Below are positions 52,635 through 62,117 of a stretch of 64,000 nucleotides of DNA, in pieces (position 1 is the stretch's first letter; each line of letters starts with the position of its first letter). The notes beneath the pieces were generated by a model. It did no database searches and was not told the origin of the DNA. It saw only the letters and a program-made list of their open reading frames with translations. A program made the position numbers and the translations under genes. This DNA is from Peptostreptococcaceae bacterium (GTDB lineage Bacteria; Bacillota; Clostridia; Peptostreptococcales; Peptostreptococcaceae). Where the stretch lies: assembly GCA_902363255.1 (NCBI GenBank), contig CABIZO010000003.1, positions 62,001-126,000 on the forward strand, given 5' to 3'.

Positions 52635-53342
52635 TTATTTAGAATTTGATTTAAATTCCTTAGGTGTCATATTTTCTATTTTTTTAAATGCTCTAGTAAA
52701 AGATGAATTATGTTTATATACAACAGCTTCTCCCACTTGTAATATATTCAAATCTGTATTTAAAAGAAGTTCCTTACTATTTTTAATTCTTAAATTTTGA
52801 ATATACTCCATTGGTGATACTCCCATTTTATTTTTAAACCATTGAACATAATAATTACTATTATAGTGTTCCAATTGTGCTAATTTCTTCAAATCTATTT
52901 CCTCAGCATAATGATCATGAATATATTTTATGGAAGCAAATTCACTATTTTTTATTAATAAATTATAAGAATACAAAAATAAATTATTGATAGATACAGA
53001 ACTATTATTATTCTTAGATTCACTTAAAAACAAGCATTTAACTGCCTCCCATTTATCATCAAATAAAATTTCTTTTCCTCCTACAATTTCATCCATGTGA
53101 GATTTTTTGAGATAATTTGTTGGAATATCAAGTACTAAAAATTCATTACTCTTATTCGCATTAAACAAGTGCTCACAATCTGGTGGAAGAAAAAATATTT
53201 TATCATTTCCTATACTTAATTTTTTATTTACAGTTTCTATATTAAGATTTCCGTTAATAGGTAAAATTAATTGACCATATAAATGATTATGTTTTTTATT
53301 ATTTTCTTCATACACTCTACGTTCACATATTATATTATTCAA
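52635..53342 (-). CDS. AraC family transcriptional regulator
   Basis: This 235-residue protein has an N-terminal cupin-type sensor (about 15-90, with FFLPPDCEHLF) and a C-terminal double HTH (about 135-235) including GVSPMEYIQNLRIKNSKELL and ENMTPKEFK. The usual target genes are unknown; the B3/B4 gene downstream in the same direction, about 90 bases away, is one candidate. Confidence 0.92.
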   Translation of the reverse strand: MNNIICERRVYEENNKKHNHLYGQLILPINGNLNIETVNKKLSIGNDKIFFLPPDCEHLFNANKSNEFLVLDIPTNYLKKSHMDEIVGGKEILFDDKWEAVKCLFLSESKNNNSSVSINNLFLYSYNLLIKNSEFASIKYIHDHYAEEIDLKKLAQLEHYNSNYYVQWFKNKMGVSPMEYIQNLRIKNSKELLLNTDLNILQVGEAVVYKHNSSFTRAFKKIENMTPKEFKSNSK

Positions 53343-53520
53343 AATTCATTTTACCTCCTTATGCTTATTTTTTATTATATAATTATATAACTTTTCATTA
53401 ATATATAAAATAGATATTAATCTTCAATAGTAAAAAATTCATTTTACTCATGTGGCTAAAAATGTATCTTTGCTCCAATGTAGATATATCATTTACTCCA
53501 TTAAAGTGATTGGGTCTATA

Positions 53521-53556
53521 AAAAAAGAGTTGATTTCAAACTTGTAATCAACTCTA
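53521..53556 (-). terminator. Terminator after the MATE gene
   Basis: The stem gagttgatt / aatcaactc with loop region tcaaacttgt is flanked by A's and followed by a weak A/T-rich tract. Confidence 0.7.
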
Positions 53557-53563
53557 AATAAAA

Positions 53564-54928
53564 TTAACTGACACTTATTTTTCTTTTAAAAGTAAAAGCA
53601 TTATCGTATAAATATTCTTTTTTGTACTTATACATAAAACTTAATGAAACTATCATAGTTGCAATTTCTGCAAAAGGCACTACTAGCCAAACTCCATTTA
53701 CTCCCATAATTCTAGGTAATATAAATATCCCTATTAAGAAGAATACAAAAGTTCTTAGGAAAGAAAGAATAGCAGATATCTTACCATTCGAAAATGCGGT
53801 AAACATTCCTGAACCAAATATATTTATTCCTGCGACTAAAAAAGCAATTGAGAAAATCATAAATCCATTGTGACTTATATCAAACAGTACACTTCCTTTT
53901 TCAGCAAATAATAATATTAATATTTCCGACATTGCTCTAGACATTATAAATGTTGTTATTCCAAATGCACAAATTATCATAATACTATATTTAAATAGTT
54001 TCTCCACTTGGTTTTCATCTTGTTTTCCATAATTATAACTAATTCTAGGTGAGACACCAGAAGTAAATCCTAAATAGGCCGCATTTAATAAAAACTGCAT
54101 ATATAATATGATTGTAATAGCAGCAACTCCATCTTCTCCTAAAAATTTAATCATTACAATATTAAACATAAAAGTTGTAAGAGCAGATGATATTTGTGTT
54201 ACCATTTCTGAAATACCATTCGAACAACTATTTAAAATTATTTTAAAATTAAACTTAGGCTTCACAAAATGTAATAAATTCTTTTTATTAAAGAAATAAA
54301 TTATTCCTACTAAACTCGGTACTACATAACCTATACAAGTGGCTAAGGCTGCACCCCTAACTCCCATATTTAGGTTAACAATAAATACATAATCTAAAAC
54401 AATATTTAAAATACCACCAGCAATAGAACTTATAAGTCCTAAATTAGGTACACCTGCTGTTACTAAAAAATAATCAAAATAAAGTTTTAGTATTATAAAT
54501 GGAGTAAAAATTATCATAAAGAATAAATATTCTTTACAGTTAAAATATAGAGATTCTGTAGATCCAAGTGCATATATTATATCTTTCATAAAAATAATAC
54601 ATATAATTTCAACCACAATACCTACTGCTACTGCACTTATGGTAATAATCGTAAAATACTCTCTTGCTTCTTCATTTTTATTTTCTCCCATAGTTTTTGC
54701 AACTATGGCACTACCTCCCGTTGCAAACATAACTCCGATTCCTATTAATATATTTATTACAGGATAAACAATATTTGTTGCAGAAAGTGCATTTGCACCA
54801 ACAAATTTAGATATAAACATTCCATCTACAATAGTATAAAGTGAAAAAAACATCATCATAACAACTGTTGGTAATGTATATTTTATTAAAGAAGTCAACG
54901 TGACTTTCTTTTCCAATGCGTTTTCCAT
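53564..54928 (-). CDS. MATE family efflux transporter
   Basis: This 454-residue twelve-span transporter exports cationic drugs or metabolites with Na+ or H+. Family segments: YTLPTVVMMMFFSLYTIVDG, GANALSATNIVYPVINILIG, GGSAIVAKTMGE and FTSGVSPRISYNYGKQDE. Start chosen at 54926-54928, where AAGGAGG precedes ATG; a longer frame starts nine codons earlier without such a site. The promoter has the long 19-base spacer typical of MerR-activated genes, and a MerR gene diverges from it. Confidence 0.93.
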   Translation of the reverse strand: MENALEKKVTLTSLIKYTLPTVVMMMFFSLYTIVDGMFISKFVGANALSATNIVYPVINILIGIGVMFATGGSAIVAKTMGENKNEEAREYFTIITISAVAVGIVVEIICIIFMKDIIYALGSTESLYFNCKEYLFFMIIFTPFIILKLYFDYFLVTAGVPNLGLISSIAGGILNIVLDYVFIVNLNMGVRGAALATCIGYVVPSLVGIIYFFNKKNLLHFVKPKFNFKIILNSCSNGISEMVTQISSALTTFMFNIVMIKFLGEDGVAAITIILYMQFLLNAAYLGFTSGVSPRISYNYGKQDENQVEKLFKYSIMIICAFGITTFIMSRAMSEILILLFAEKGSVLFDISHNGFMIFSIAFLVAGINIFGSGMFTAFSNGKISAILSFLRTFVFFLIGIFILPRIMGVNGVWLVVPFAEIATMIVSLSFMYKYKKEYLYDNAFTFKRKISVS

Positions 54929-54962
54929 AAAGACCTCCTTGCAATATAAACTCACTTATTTT

Positions 54963-54993
54963 ATAATAAACTATCCCGTTAGTGGATAGTCAA
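54963..54993 (-). promoter_or_regulatory. MerR-type promoter/operator of the MATE gene
   Basis: On the minus strand TTGACT (54993-54988) and TATTAT (54968-54963) are separated by 19 bases. The spacer contains the dyad ACTATCC-N7-GGATAGT (54970-54990). This overlong spacer with an internal palindrome is the hallmark of promoters activated by MerR proteins. The MerR gene itself starts 22 bases to the right. Confidence 0.85.
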
Positions 54994-55011
54994 TAAGGAG
55001 GATTATAAAAA

Positions 55012-55857
55012 TTGAACAATAATATAAAATATTTTTCTACTGGTGAGTTTGCTAAATTATGCAACATCCATAAAAAAACACTTTTTTATTATGATGAAAT
55101 AGGATTATTTAAACCAGAAAAAGTTATGTCTACTGGATATAGATATTACTCTGAGTATCAATTAGAAACTTTTAATATTATATATACTTTAAAAGATATA
55201 GGTATGCCTCTAAAAGAAATAAAAGAATATATGGATAATAGAACACCAGAAAATATGTTAGAGCTTTTTGAGCATGAAAGCAAAGAAATAGAAAAAGAAA
55301 TAAATAGACTTAAAAGAAAGCAGGAAATCATGTCTAATAAAATTAATCTTATCAAAGAAGCTAAAAATATAGATTGTGATATTTTATTAGAAGAGCAAGA
55401 AGAAGAATACATAATTCTAAGCGATTTAATAGATAAAAATAAGTTAAATACCTTAATAAAAAAAAATGAAGATGCTTATGATATAGATTCTTATGTTAAT
55501 TTAATAAATTTAGCTTATGACAATGATCTAAATTACGGTTATCCTGGTGGTTCTATAAAAACAAAAGAAGATTTATTACATGAAAATAGTTATAGTTATT
55601 ATTATGTTAGAGTAAATAAAAATTGTAATTATAAAAATATGGTAATTAAACCTAAGGGTACTTATTTAGTAGGATATTTAAAAGGATATTATTCAAAGGC
55701 TCCTCTTATTTACAATAAGATTTTAGAATTTATGAATAATCATAATTTAGAAATGATTGGCCTAGCTTATGAAGATGTTTTGATTGACCAAGTCTGTGTA
55801 AAAAATCCCGATGATTTTGTTCTGAAGATATCAATTCAAGTAAGAGAAAAAGTATAA
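55012..55857 (+). CDS. MerR family regulator with effector-binding domain
   Basis: This 281-residue protein has an N-terminal MerR HTH (FSTGEFAKLCNIHKKTLFYY and ENGLFKPEKV-like IGLFKPEKVMSTGYRYYS), a coiled-coil dimer helix (about 75-115) and a C-terminal GyrI/BmrR-like ligand domain (from about 150). The start is TTG after AAGGAGG. It diverges from the MATE pump, whose promoter contains the operator, so it is likely a drug-responsive activator of that pump, as in BmrR-type systems. Confidence 0.93.
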   Translation: MNNNIKYFSTGEFAKLCNIHKKTLFYYDEIGLFKPEKVMSTGYRYYSEYQLETFNIIYTLKDIGMPLKEIKEYMDNRTPENMLELFEHESKEIEKEINRLKRKQEIMSNKINLIKEAKNIDCDILLEEQEEEYIILSDLIDKNKLNTLIKKNEDAYDIDSYVNLINLAYDNDLNYGYPGGSIKTKEDLLHENSYSYYYVRVNKNCNYKNMVIKPKGTYLVGYLKGYYSKAPLIYNKILEFMNNHNLEMIGLAYEDVLIDQVCVKNPDDFVLKISIQVREKV

Positions 55858-55962
55858 AGGCTAGATAATTTACTCTGGCTTTTTATACTTTCATTCATTT
55901 TCATCAAAATTATAATTTTACTGTGCTATAATTTATAATAAATAAAATGGAGGGAAATTATA

Positions 55963-57192
55963 ATGGGATTAAATAGTACACCTTCTGCTGAACGTGTTCA
56001 TATAGGAATATTCGGAAAACGTAATGCAGGGAAATCAAGTGTAATAAATGCTATAACTGATCAAAGTCTAGCCATAGTATCTGACGTGAAGGGTACTACA
56101 ACTGACCCAGTATCAAAAGCTATGGAGTTGCTACCTTTAGGCCCTGTAGTAATAATAGATACTCCTGGTCTTGATGATGTTGGTGAACTTGGTAAGATGC
56201 GCGTTCAAAAAAGCTACCAAGTTTTAAATAAAAGTGATATAGGTATTTTAGTAATAGACGGAACTTTAGGATTTACATCAGAAGATGAAGCTTTAATTAA
56301 TAGATTTAAAGAAAAAAATATACCTTATATTATAGTTATGAATAAATTAGATTTAGCAAAAGAAAATAATTCAAAAATCTACGAAAGTACAAAAAATCTA
56401 CCTAACACTATTTGGGTAAGTTCAACTACTAAAGAGAATATACATGATTTGAAAGAAATGATAGCTGTACAAGCTCCCACAGACGAGCCTAAATTTAAAA
56501 TTGTTGCCGACTTATTAAATCCATCTGATTTTGTAGTTCTTGTAGTTCCCATTGACAAAGCTGCTCCTAAAGGAAGACTAATCCTACCTCAACAACAAAC
56601 TATCCGAGATATTTTAGAAGCCGATGCTACTGCCATTGTAGTTAAAGAATATGAATTAAAAGGAACCTTAAAAAACTTAGGTAAAAAACCAAAACTAGTA
56701 ATAACTGATAGCCAAGTATTTTCAAAAGTATCTGTAGACACTCCAAAAGACATCTTATTAACTTCATTTTCAATTCTATTTGCAAGATACAAAGGTGATT
56801 TAGAAGAAACTGTAAAAGGTGTTACAGCTTTAGAATCTTTAAAGGATAATGATACTATCTTAATTTCTGAAGGATGTACTCACCATCGTCAATGTGATGA
56901 TATAGGTAGGGTAAAAATTCCTAGGTGGATAATGCAATACTGCAAAAAGCAACTTAATTTTGAATTTACCAGTGGTACTGAGTTTCCTTATGACTTATCA
57001 AAATATAAAATGATTGTTCATTGTGGTGGATGCACTTTAAATGAAAAAGAAATGAAATATAGAATAAAATGTGCAAAAGATCAAAACATACCAATAACTA
57101 ATTACGGTATATTAATAGCCTATATTCAGGGAATATTAAAAAGAACGGTTGAACCATTCCCTTATATTTCTTATTTATTAGAAGAAAAATAG
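55963..57192 (+). CDS. hydF: [FeFe]-hydrogenase H-cluster maturation GTPase HydF
   Basis: This 409-residue GTPase carries the assembling diiron subcluster to [FeFe]-hydrogenase. The N-terminal G domain shows GIFGKRNAGKSSVINAI (P-loop), DTPGLDDVGELGK and MNKLDLAK. The C-terminal [4Fe-4S] ligands are visible as EGCTHHRQCDDIGRVK and VHCGGCTLNEKEM, the HydF signature CxHx(n)HCxxC. GGAGGG before the ATG. HydE and HydG are not in this window. Indicates a hydrogen-metabolising anaerobe. Confidence 0.96.
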   Translation: MGLNSTPSAERVHIGIFGKRNAGKSSVINAITDQSLAIVSDVKGTTTDPVSKAMELLPLGPVVIIDTPGLDDVGELGKMRVQKSYQVLNKSDIGILVIDGTLGFTSEDEALINRFKEKNIPYIIVMNKLDLAKENNSKIYESTKNLPNTIWVSSTTKENIHDLKEMIAVQAPTDEPKFKIVADLLNPSDFVVLVVPIDKAAPKGRLILPQQQTIRDILEADATAIVVKEYELKGTLKNLGKKPKLVITDSQVFSKVSVDTPKDILLTSFSILFARYKGDLEETVKGVTALESLKDNDTILISEGCTHHRQCDDIGRVKIPRWIMQYCKKQLNFEFTSGTEFPYDLSKYKMIVHCGGCTLNEKEMKYRIKCAKDQNIPITNYGILIAYIQGILKRTVEPFPYISYLLEEK

Positions 57193-57204
57193 AAGAAGTT
57201 AATT

Positions 57205-57303
57205 ATGTGTAAACGAGAAGAAATGGATAAATTCGAGAAAATATTTTTAGATGAATATGAATCCAATGCCATAGTTGAAGATTGTAATATCGATTTTATT
57301 TGA
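57205..57303 (+). CDS. 32-residue open reading frame after hydF
   Basis: This short frame, MCKREEMDKFEKIFLDEYES continuing to CNIDFI, begins 13 bases after hydF with only a weak ribosome site (GAAGAAG). It ends before a terminator that serves both. It could be a small protein or the beginning of a truncated gene. No family recognised. Confidence 0.3.
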   Translation: MCKREEMDKFEKIFLDEYESNAIVEDCNIDFI

Positions 57304-57342
57304 TAATATCATAAATTCTATTCAATATTAAGAATAATTATA

Positions 57343-57377
57343 AAAACTGGTGACTATTATAAAGCCACCAGTTTTTA
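57343..57377. terminator. Terminator between hydF and the P-ATPase gene
   Basis: The stem aaaaactggtg / caccagttttt with a 12-13 base loop serves the convergent genes on both sides. Confidence 0.8.
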
Positions 57378-57387
57378 GTTTATGCAT

Positions 57388-60024
57388 TTATAATTTTTTA
57401 CTAACTTCCATAATCAAGCTTGCAACTATTGCAAGACCAAGTGAAATTCCTAAACTAATTATATCAAAGGACATTGGCATTGAGAAGATACCTCTCATAA
57501 AAGGTAATAATGTTAAAGAAAACATTATTAAACAAATACCAACTGCTCCTAATGCATATTTATTACTACTAAATCCTAAACTAAATATTGTTTCTGTATT
57601 TGATCTTGATGCAAATGTTTGAACTATTCTAGAAAGAGTAAGTGTTGCAAAAGCCATTGCCGTTCCCATTTCAGGAGATTCAAGAAGTCCTATATATTGA
57701 GCAAGTATTGTTACTATACCTATTACACTACCTCTAAATAATACAGTTCTTAGAGTTCCTCCAGCTAATATACTTTCATCTGGATGTCTTGGTTGTTTTT
57801 TCATAACTCCTTTTTCTGGAGCTTCAAAACCAAGAGATATTGCTGGTAGTGAGTCTGTTACTAAGTTGATAAATAATAATTGTAATGTAGTAAATGGATT
57901 TGACCAATCTGCAATAACTGCAAATAGTATGGCAATTATTCCACCTAAATTTCCAGAGAATAAATAAGTTATGGATTTTTTAATATTATTATAAACTGTT
58001 CTACCTACTTCTATTGCATTTACAATAGTAGCAAAATTATCATCTAAAAGTACCATGGCAGAAGCGTCTTTTGCAACTTCTGTTCCACTTCCCATACCTA
58101 TACCTATGTCTGCTTGCTTTAGTGCTGGGGCGTCGTTAACACCATCTCCTGTCATGGCAGTAATTTTATTTTTTTTCTGCCAAGCTTTTACAATTCTGAT
58201 TTTGTTTTCAGGAGAAACTCTGGCGTAAACTGAAATATGTTCTAGTTTTTCATCAAGCTCTTCATCTGTTAAATCATCTAACTCTTTACCTGTAAGAGCT
58301 AAATCATCCTCTTCCATTATACCTATGTCTCTACCTATAGCAGCTGCAGTAGTTTTATGATCCCCAGTTATCATTACTGTTTTTATACCAGATTCTTTGG
58401 CTTCTTTTACAGCTTCATAAACTTCTTCTCTAGGTGGGTCTATCATTGCCATTAAACCTATTAAAGTAAGCTCATTCTCGTCTTCCAAGGTAGGTACTAA
58501 GTTTTCATCTTGAATTTCCTTTGTTGCAAAGGCTAAAACCCTTAGTGCTTTATTTGAATAATCTTCATTTACTTTTTTAAATTCATTTATTATTTCATCA
58601 TTTATTGCTATTACTTCTCCATCATCAAGTACATATTTACATCTATTAAAAATCACATCTGGAGCACCTTTTGTGAACATATATACTTTATTACCAACTT
58701 GATTTATGGTAGACATTAATTTTCTATCACTGTCAAAAGGTAACTCATTTAATCTATTACATTTTTCCCTAAGTGTTTTATAGTCTATATTATTTTTGTC
58801 AGCATGATTTATAAGGGCAACCTCTGTTGGGTCTCCTATTTCTACACCTTCAGGAGTTACATCTGAGTCGTTGCATAGAGTTGATGCTAAAGTTAATGCC
58901 AATTCATTTTCATTAGGTTCACGAGTTGATGCTATATCATCATTAGTAGATAATGCTATTTCTTCACCAACATTAGTAGCTAACATCTTTTCTTCATAAC
59001 CATACATATAAAAGTCAACAACTGTCATTTTATTTTGTGTAAGTGTTCCTGTTTTATCAGTACAAATTACACTAGTACAACCTAAAGTTTCAACTGCTGG
59101 TAATTTTCTTATAACTGCTTGTTTTTTAGCCATGGTATTAGTACCCTTAGCTAGAACTATGGTAACTATGGAAGATAGTGCTTCTGGTATGGCTGCAACT
59201 GCTATGGCAATGGCAAACATAAATGAATCAGCCACATTTGCACCTCTCATTACTTGAACCAAGAAAATTAAACCTGCTAGAACAACTATACCTACACCAA
59301 GTTTTTTCCCAAATTCATCTAGTTTCTTTTGAAGTGGTGTTTCTTTATTTTCTGCATTGTCTAATAAATCAGCTATTTTTCCTATTTCACTTTTCATGCC
59401 ACAGGCAGTAACCACATAAGTTGCTCTACCATAGACAACCATTGAACCACTAAATACCATGTTCTTTTGATCCCCTAAAGCACAGTTTTCATCTATTTTA
59501 CCTTCATGCTTTAACACTGGTTCACTTTCACCAGTCAACATGCCTTCAACTACTTTAAATGTCTGAGCTTCTATTATTCTACCATCTGCTGGAACATAAT
59601 CTCCAGCTTCTAAAACAACAATATCTCCTTCTACTAAATCCTTCGATGGAACAGTAATTTTAAGTCCATCTCTAATTACTTTTGCATTTGGTACAGATAG
59701 TTGTTTTAAACTGTCCAAGGATCCTTCTGCTTTTTTAGTTTGAACTACTCCCAAAATAGAGTTTAATATAAGTACTGCAAATATAATTGCTGATTCTACT
59801 ACTTCTCCTAAAAATATTTGAACTAAAGCTGCAATTAAAAGTATTATTACTAATGGATCTTTAAAACTTTCCAAAAATAGCTTCCAAGTTGGTACTTTTT
59901 CTTTTTCTCTTAATTCATTAAGTCCGTTTCTCTCTAATCTTTTTTTAGCTTCTTCTTGTGACAATCCTTCTAGACTAGTCTCAAAATGTCTAATAGCTTT
60001 CTCACTTGTTTCCTTGTAAAACAT
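57388..60024 (-). CDS. PMCA-type P-type cation ATPase (calcium/manganese exporter)
   Basis: This 878-residue P2-type ATPase has an N-terminal cation ATPase domain, then MLTGESEPV, the fourth-helix motif AIPEALSSIV, the phosphorylation site ICTDKTGTLTQNK, KGAPDVIF (nucleotide domain), GDGVNDAPALKQADIGIGMG, and a C-terminal domain with NLVTDSLPAISLGFEAPEKG. The family pumps Ca2+ or Mn2+ out of the cell. The start at 60022-60024 follows GGGAGG. The 5' leader is a yybP-ykoY-type riboswitch, which responds to Mn2+, so manganese export is the more likely function. Confidence 0.93.
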   Translation of the reverse strand: MFYKETSEKAIRHFETSLEGLSQEEAKKRLERNGLNELREKEKVPTWKLFLESFKDPLVIILLIAALVQIFLGEVVESAIIFAVLILNSILGVVQTKKAEGSLDSLKQLSVPNAKVIRDGLKITVPSKDLVEGDIVVLEAGDYVPADGRIIEAQTFKVVEGMLTGESEPVLKHEGKIDENCALGDQKNMVFSGSMVVYGRATYVVTACGMKSEIGKIADLLDNAENKETPLQKKLDEFGKKLGVGIVVLAGLIFLVQVMRGANVADSFMFAIAIAVAAIPEALSSIVTIVLAKGTNTMAKKQAVIRKLPAVETLGCTSVICTDKTGTLTQNKMTVVDFYMYGYEEKMLATNVGEEIALSTNDDIASTREPNENELALTLASTLCNDSDVTPEGVEIGDPTEVALINHADKNNIDYKTLREKCNRLNELPFDSDRKLMSTINQVGNKVYMFTKGAPDVIFNRCKYVLDDGEVIAINDEIINEFKKVNEDYSNKALRVLAFATKEIQDENLVPTLEDENELTLIGLMAMIDPPREEVYEAVKEAKESGIKTVMITGDHKTTAAAIGRDIGIMEEDDLALTGKELDDLTDEELDEKLEHISVYARVSPENKIRIVKAWQKKNKITAMTGDGVNDAPALKQADIGIGMGSGTEVAKDASAMVLLDDNFATIVNAIEVGRTVYNNIKKSITYLFSGNLGGIIAILFAVIADWSNPFTTLQLLFINLVTDSLPAISLGFEAPEKGVMKKQPRHPDESILAGGTLRTVLFRGSVIGIVTILAQYIGLLESPEMGTAMAFATLTLSRIVQTFASRSNTETIFSLGFSSNKYALGAVGICLIMFSLTLLPFMRGIFSMPMSFDIISLGISLGLAIVASLIMEVSKKL

Positions 60025-60075
60025 ACAATTTCCTCCCATTATTATAACATTCACTTATATAAGCGAAAATTTCAA

Positions 60076-60215
60076 ATAAAAAAAGACCACCAAAGTAGAT
60101 AAAACTACTCTGAAGGTCTTGCTAACAAGTTTAAACTCGCTAATCAACCGGGATTTTACTCCGTTCTGACGACTGATTATCACAATAATGTGAAAGCTAC
60201 TCCCCTTCACGGGAA
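60076..60215 (-). promoter_or_regulatory. yybP-ykoY-type (manganese) riboswitch with terminator
   Basis: The leader of the P-ATPase gene on the minus strand reads TGAAGGGGAGTAGC at its 5' side (plus positions 60209-60196) and AGCAAGACCTTCA at its 3' side (plus 60123-60111). These pair at the base (TGAAGG/CCTTCA) and supply the conserved L1 and L3 loops of the yybP-ykoY family. A terminator follows: aagacc...ctactttggtggtctt and a seven-T run (60078-60120), and its 5' arm overlaps the aptamer's 3' strand. This is the layout of an ON switch: Mn2+ binding would stop the terminator from forming. Confidence 0.85.
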
Positions 60216-60372
60216 TTTTCTTATTTTTAAATATTATAAACATAAATTAACTTTTATGCAAGTTTTTAATTGTTAAATATTTTTATCAATTTTATTAGTA
60301 TATATTTTGATATATTTTATAGCATTTGATAATAGATATAGTACAATTTATTTTATTATATCTAGTTTTTAT

Positions 60373-60570
60373 CTATGCCTTATGATTCATCATTATATTT
60401 TTTACTTCATCTACATATTCTGCTTTGATTAGTTCTAACATTCTTGGTATAAAACTCATCATATACTCTTTATTAAAAGTTCCTTCATCTTGTTTTGCAA
60501 AACTTTCACTTAAAAGCGCTTTTGCTTCAGGTTGTTTTTCTACTTCTACTCTTTCAATTTTAAAATCCAA
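60373..60570 (-). CDS. Small hypothetical protein, 65 residues
   Basis: This short helical protein includes FKIERVEVEKQPEAKALLSE and FIPRMLELIKAEYVDEVKNI. No domain or membrane segment recognised. It lies 30 bases downstream of a GNAT gene and its terminator hairpin. Ribosome site weak (AGGATTA close to the ATG). It may be a separate small gene expressed by read-through. Confidence 0.55.
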   Translation of the reverse strand: MDFKIERVEVEKQPEAKALLSESFAKQDEGTFNKEYMMSFIPRMLELIKAEYVDEVKNIMMNHKA

Positions 60571-60580
60571 TTAATCCTGA

Positions 60581-60606
60581 AAAAAGAATAGACAATTCGT
60601 CTATCC
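60581..60606 (-). terminator. Terminator at the end of the GNAT gene
   Basis: The stem ggatagac / gtctattc with a five-base loop is followed by TTTTTTC on the minus strand. It overlaps the stop codon region. Confidence 0.7.
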
Positions 60607-61143
60607 TTGAACTTTACACTCTGAAAATTGCATAACTGTTTCATTTAAAAACTTATTAAACATATGATATTCTTCATCCGATAAATCCTTATTAAAACTC
60701 ATTACTTTTAAAGTATGTCCCTCATATCCTTTTCTATATGGAGGATGAATATGTTCAAAGTTTTGCATTTTAAAGCCTAATTTTGAATAAAAATTTAATC
60801 TTTTTATAGATACATCATCTGCAGGAATATCAATTTCCAATATGGTATTTTTATTGTTTTTACAAAATTCATTTAATAGCCTAGAACCATAGTTTTTGCC
60901 TCTTAAATTTTGAGATATAGCTAAATGTTCTATGTATATATATTTATCATATTTCCAATAAAAAAGTATTCCTATCAATTCATCATTTTCACAAATAGCA
61001 CTACAGTTGTATTCTTTATTTTTCAATACTTCTATTTGTGATTTTAATGTTCTTTGTTCAAATATAGGAAAACTACTTTTATATATTTCCATTGCATCTT
61101 TAAAATAATAGTCATCTTTAGAAGATATTCTTATAAACTTCAT
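60601..61143 (-). CDS. GNAT family N-acetyltransferase
   Basis: This 180-residue acetyl-CoA-dependent transferase has the GNAT core: IGILFYWKYDKYIYIEHLAI, then the acetyl-CoA loop QNLRGKNYGSRLLNEF, and LKVMSFNKDL. The substrate is unknown. The ribosome site is AAGAGGTGAC. It is in the same direction as the sugar O-acetyltransferase upstream, about 50 bases away. Confidence 0.85.
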   Translation of the reverse strand: MKFIRISSKDDYYFKDAMEIYKSSFPIFEQRTLKSQIEVLKNKEYNCSAICENDELIGILFYWKYDKYIYIEHLAISQNLRGKNYGSRLLNEFCKNNKNTILEIDIPADDVSIKRLNFYSKLGFKMQNFEHIHPPYRKGYEGHTLKVMSFNKDLSDEEYHMFNKFLNETVMQFSECKVQG

Positions 61144-61192
61144 TTGTCACCTCTTGCAATCTTACTAAGTTTATTTCTCATTATACCATAAT

Positions 61193-61780
61193 TTATTTTC
61201 TTGTATATTTATATTTGTCTTCCTCTGTAATTTCTCTTAGAACTTTGCATGGATTTCCAACTGCTATAACGCCTGATGGTATATCTTTATTAACTACACT
61301 TCCTGCACCTATTATAGAATTATCTCCTATTGTAACACCAGGCAATACAGTAACTCCTGCTCCAATCCAAACACTATTTCCCACAGTAATAGGCCATGCA
61401 ATTTCCAGCCCCATTTTTCTCTGTTCCACATCCAGAGCATGTCCTGAAGTAGTAAAACAACAGTTAGGTGCTATAAATACATTATCACCAAACTTAACCT
61501 TTGCTGCATCCAAAATTACACAATTGTGATTAGTGTAGAAATTTTCTCCAATCTCAATGTTATATCCATAGTCACACCAAAATGGAGCTGTAATAAAATA
61601 GTTACCTTTTATTTTACCTAAAATTTTATTCATTATTTTTTCTTGTTCTTCTATCTTAGAAGGCAACATCTGATTGTATTGATGGCATAAATCCTTGCAG
61701 TAACTTCTTTCTCCAACCAGCTCTTCATCGTAATTTGCATCATACAAGTATCCCTTTTCAGCTTTTTCTTTTTCAGTCAT
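61193..61780 (-). CDS. Maltose/galactoside O-acetyltransferase family protein
   Basis: This 195-residue left-handed beta-helix (hexapeptide repeat) acetyltransferase of the Maa/LacA group has an N-terminal Mac domain (EKAEKGYLYDANYDEEL) followed by APFWCDYGYNIEIGENFYTN, catalytic-histidine TTSGHALD and VWIGAGVTVLPGVTIGDNS. It transfers acetyl from acetyl-CoA to a sugar. GGAGGAT precedes the ATG. It is followed closely by the GNAT gene. Confidence 0.92.
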   Translation of the reverse strand: MTEKEKAEKGYLYDANYDEELVGERSYCKDLCHQYNQMLPSKIEEQEKIMNKILGKIKGNYFITAPFWCDYGYNIEIGENFYTNHNCVILDAAKVKFGDNVFIAPNCCFTTSGHALDVEQRKMGLEIAWPITVGNSVWIGAGVTVLPGVTIGDNSIIGAGSVVNKDIPSGVIAVGNPCKVLREITEEDKYKYTRK

Positions 61781-61809
61781 ATTTATCCTCCAACATATTT
61801 AAATTAAAA

Positions 61810-62025
61810 TTATAATTGCTTTGGAACATCTATTATTATCTTCTTACATTTTTCACAATAATGACCCTCTACTTTTGAGTCCATCCACTCTAAAATTGTA
61901 ATTCCTTTTACAAAACTTGATAAAATTGCTCCCTTATCTTTTTCCTTTGGAATCCATTTAACAGAATCTTTTCCCCCACATATAATTCCCAACATCATAT
62001 CATCATTACAATATGGACATTTCAT
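61810..62025 (-). CDS. Small zinc-ribbon protein (PF20097-like)
   Basis: This 71-residue protein has two cysteine pairs, MKCPYCNDDMMLG at the start and GHYCEKCKKIII near the end, with a central DSVKWIPKEK. The pattern matches the small PF20097 zinc-ribbon proteins of Firmicutes, which have no known function. GGGGAAATAC precedes the ATG. It lies just upstream of the sugar acetyltransferase in the same direction. Confidence 0.75.
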   Translation of the reverse strand: MKCPYCNDDMMLGIICGGKDSVKWIPKEKDKGAILSSFVKGITILEWMDSKVEGHYCEKCKKIIIDVPKQL

Positions 62026-62117
62026 AATTTGTATTTCCCCTGTTCAGTATATTTTTAATAATATATTATCATAATAATTTTTATAATAATTATTTAACTA
62101 TAAGACATAAATTGCAT

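Noticed and set aside
60055..60243. Open frame of 62 codons on the minus strand over the P-ATPase leader
   Set aside because: It lies across the riboswitch and its terminator, has no good ribosome site, and the RNA structure explains the sequence better.
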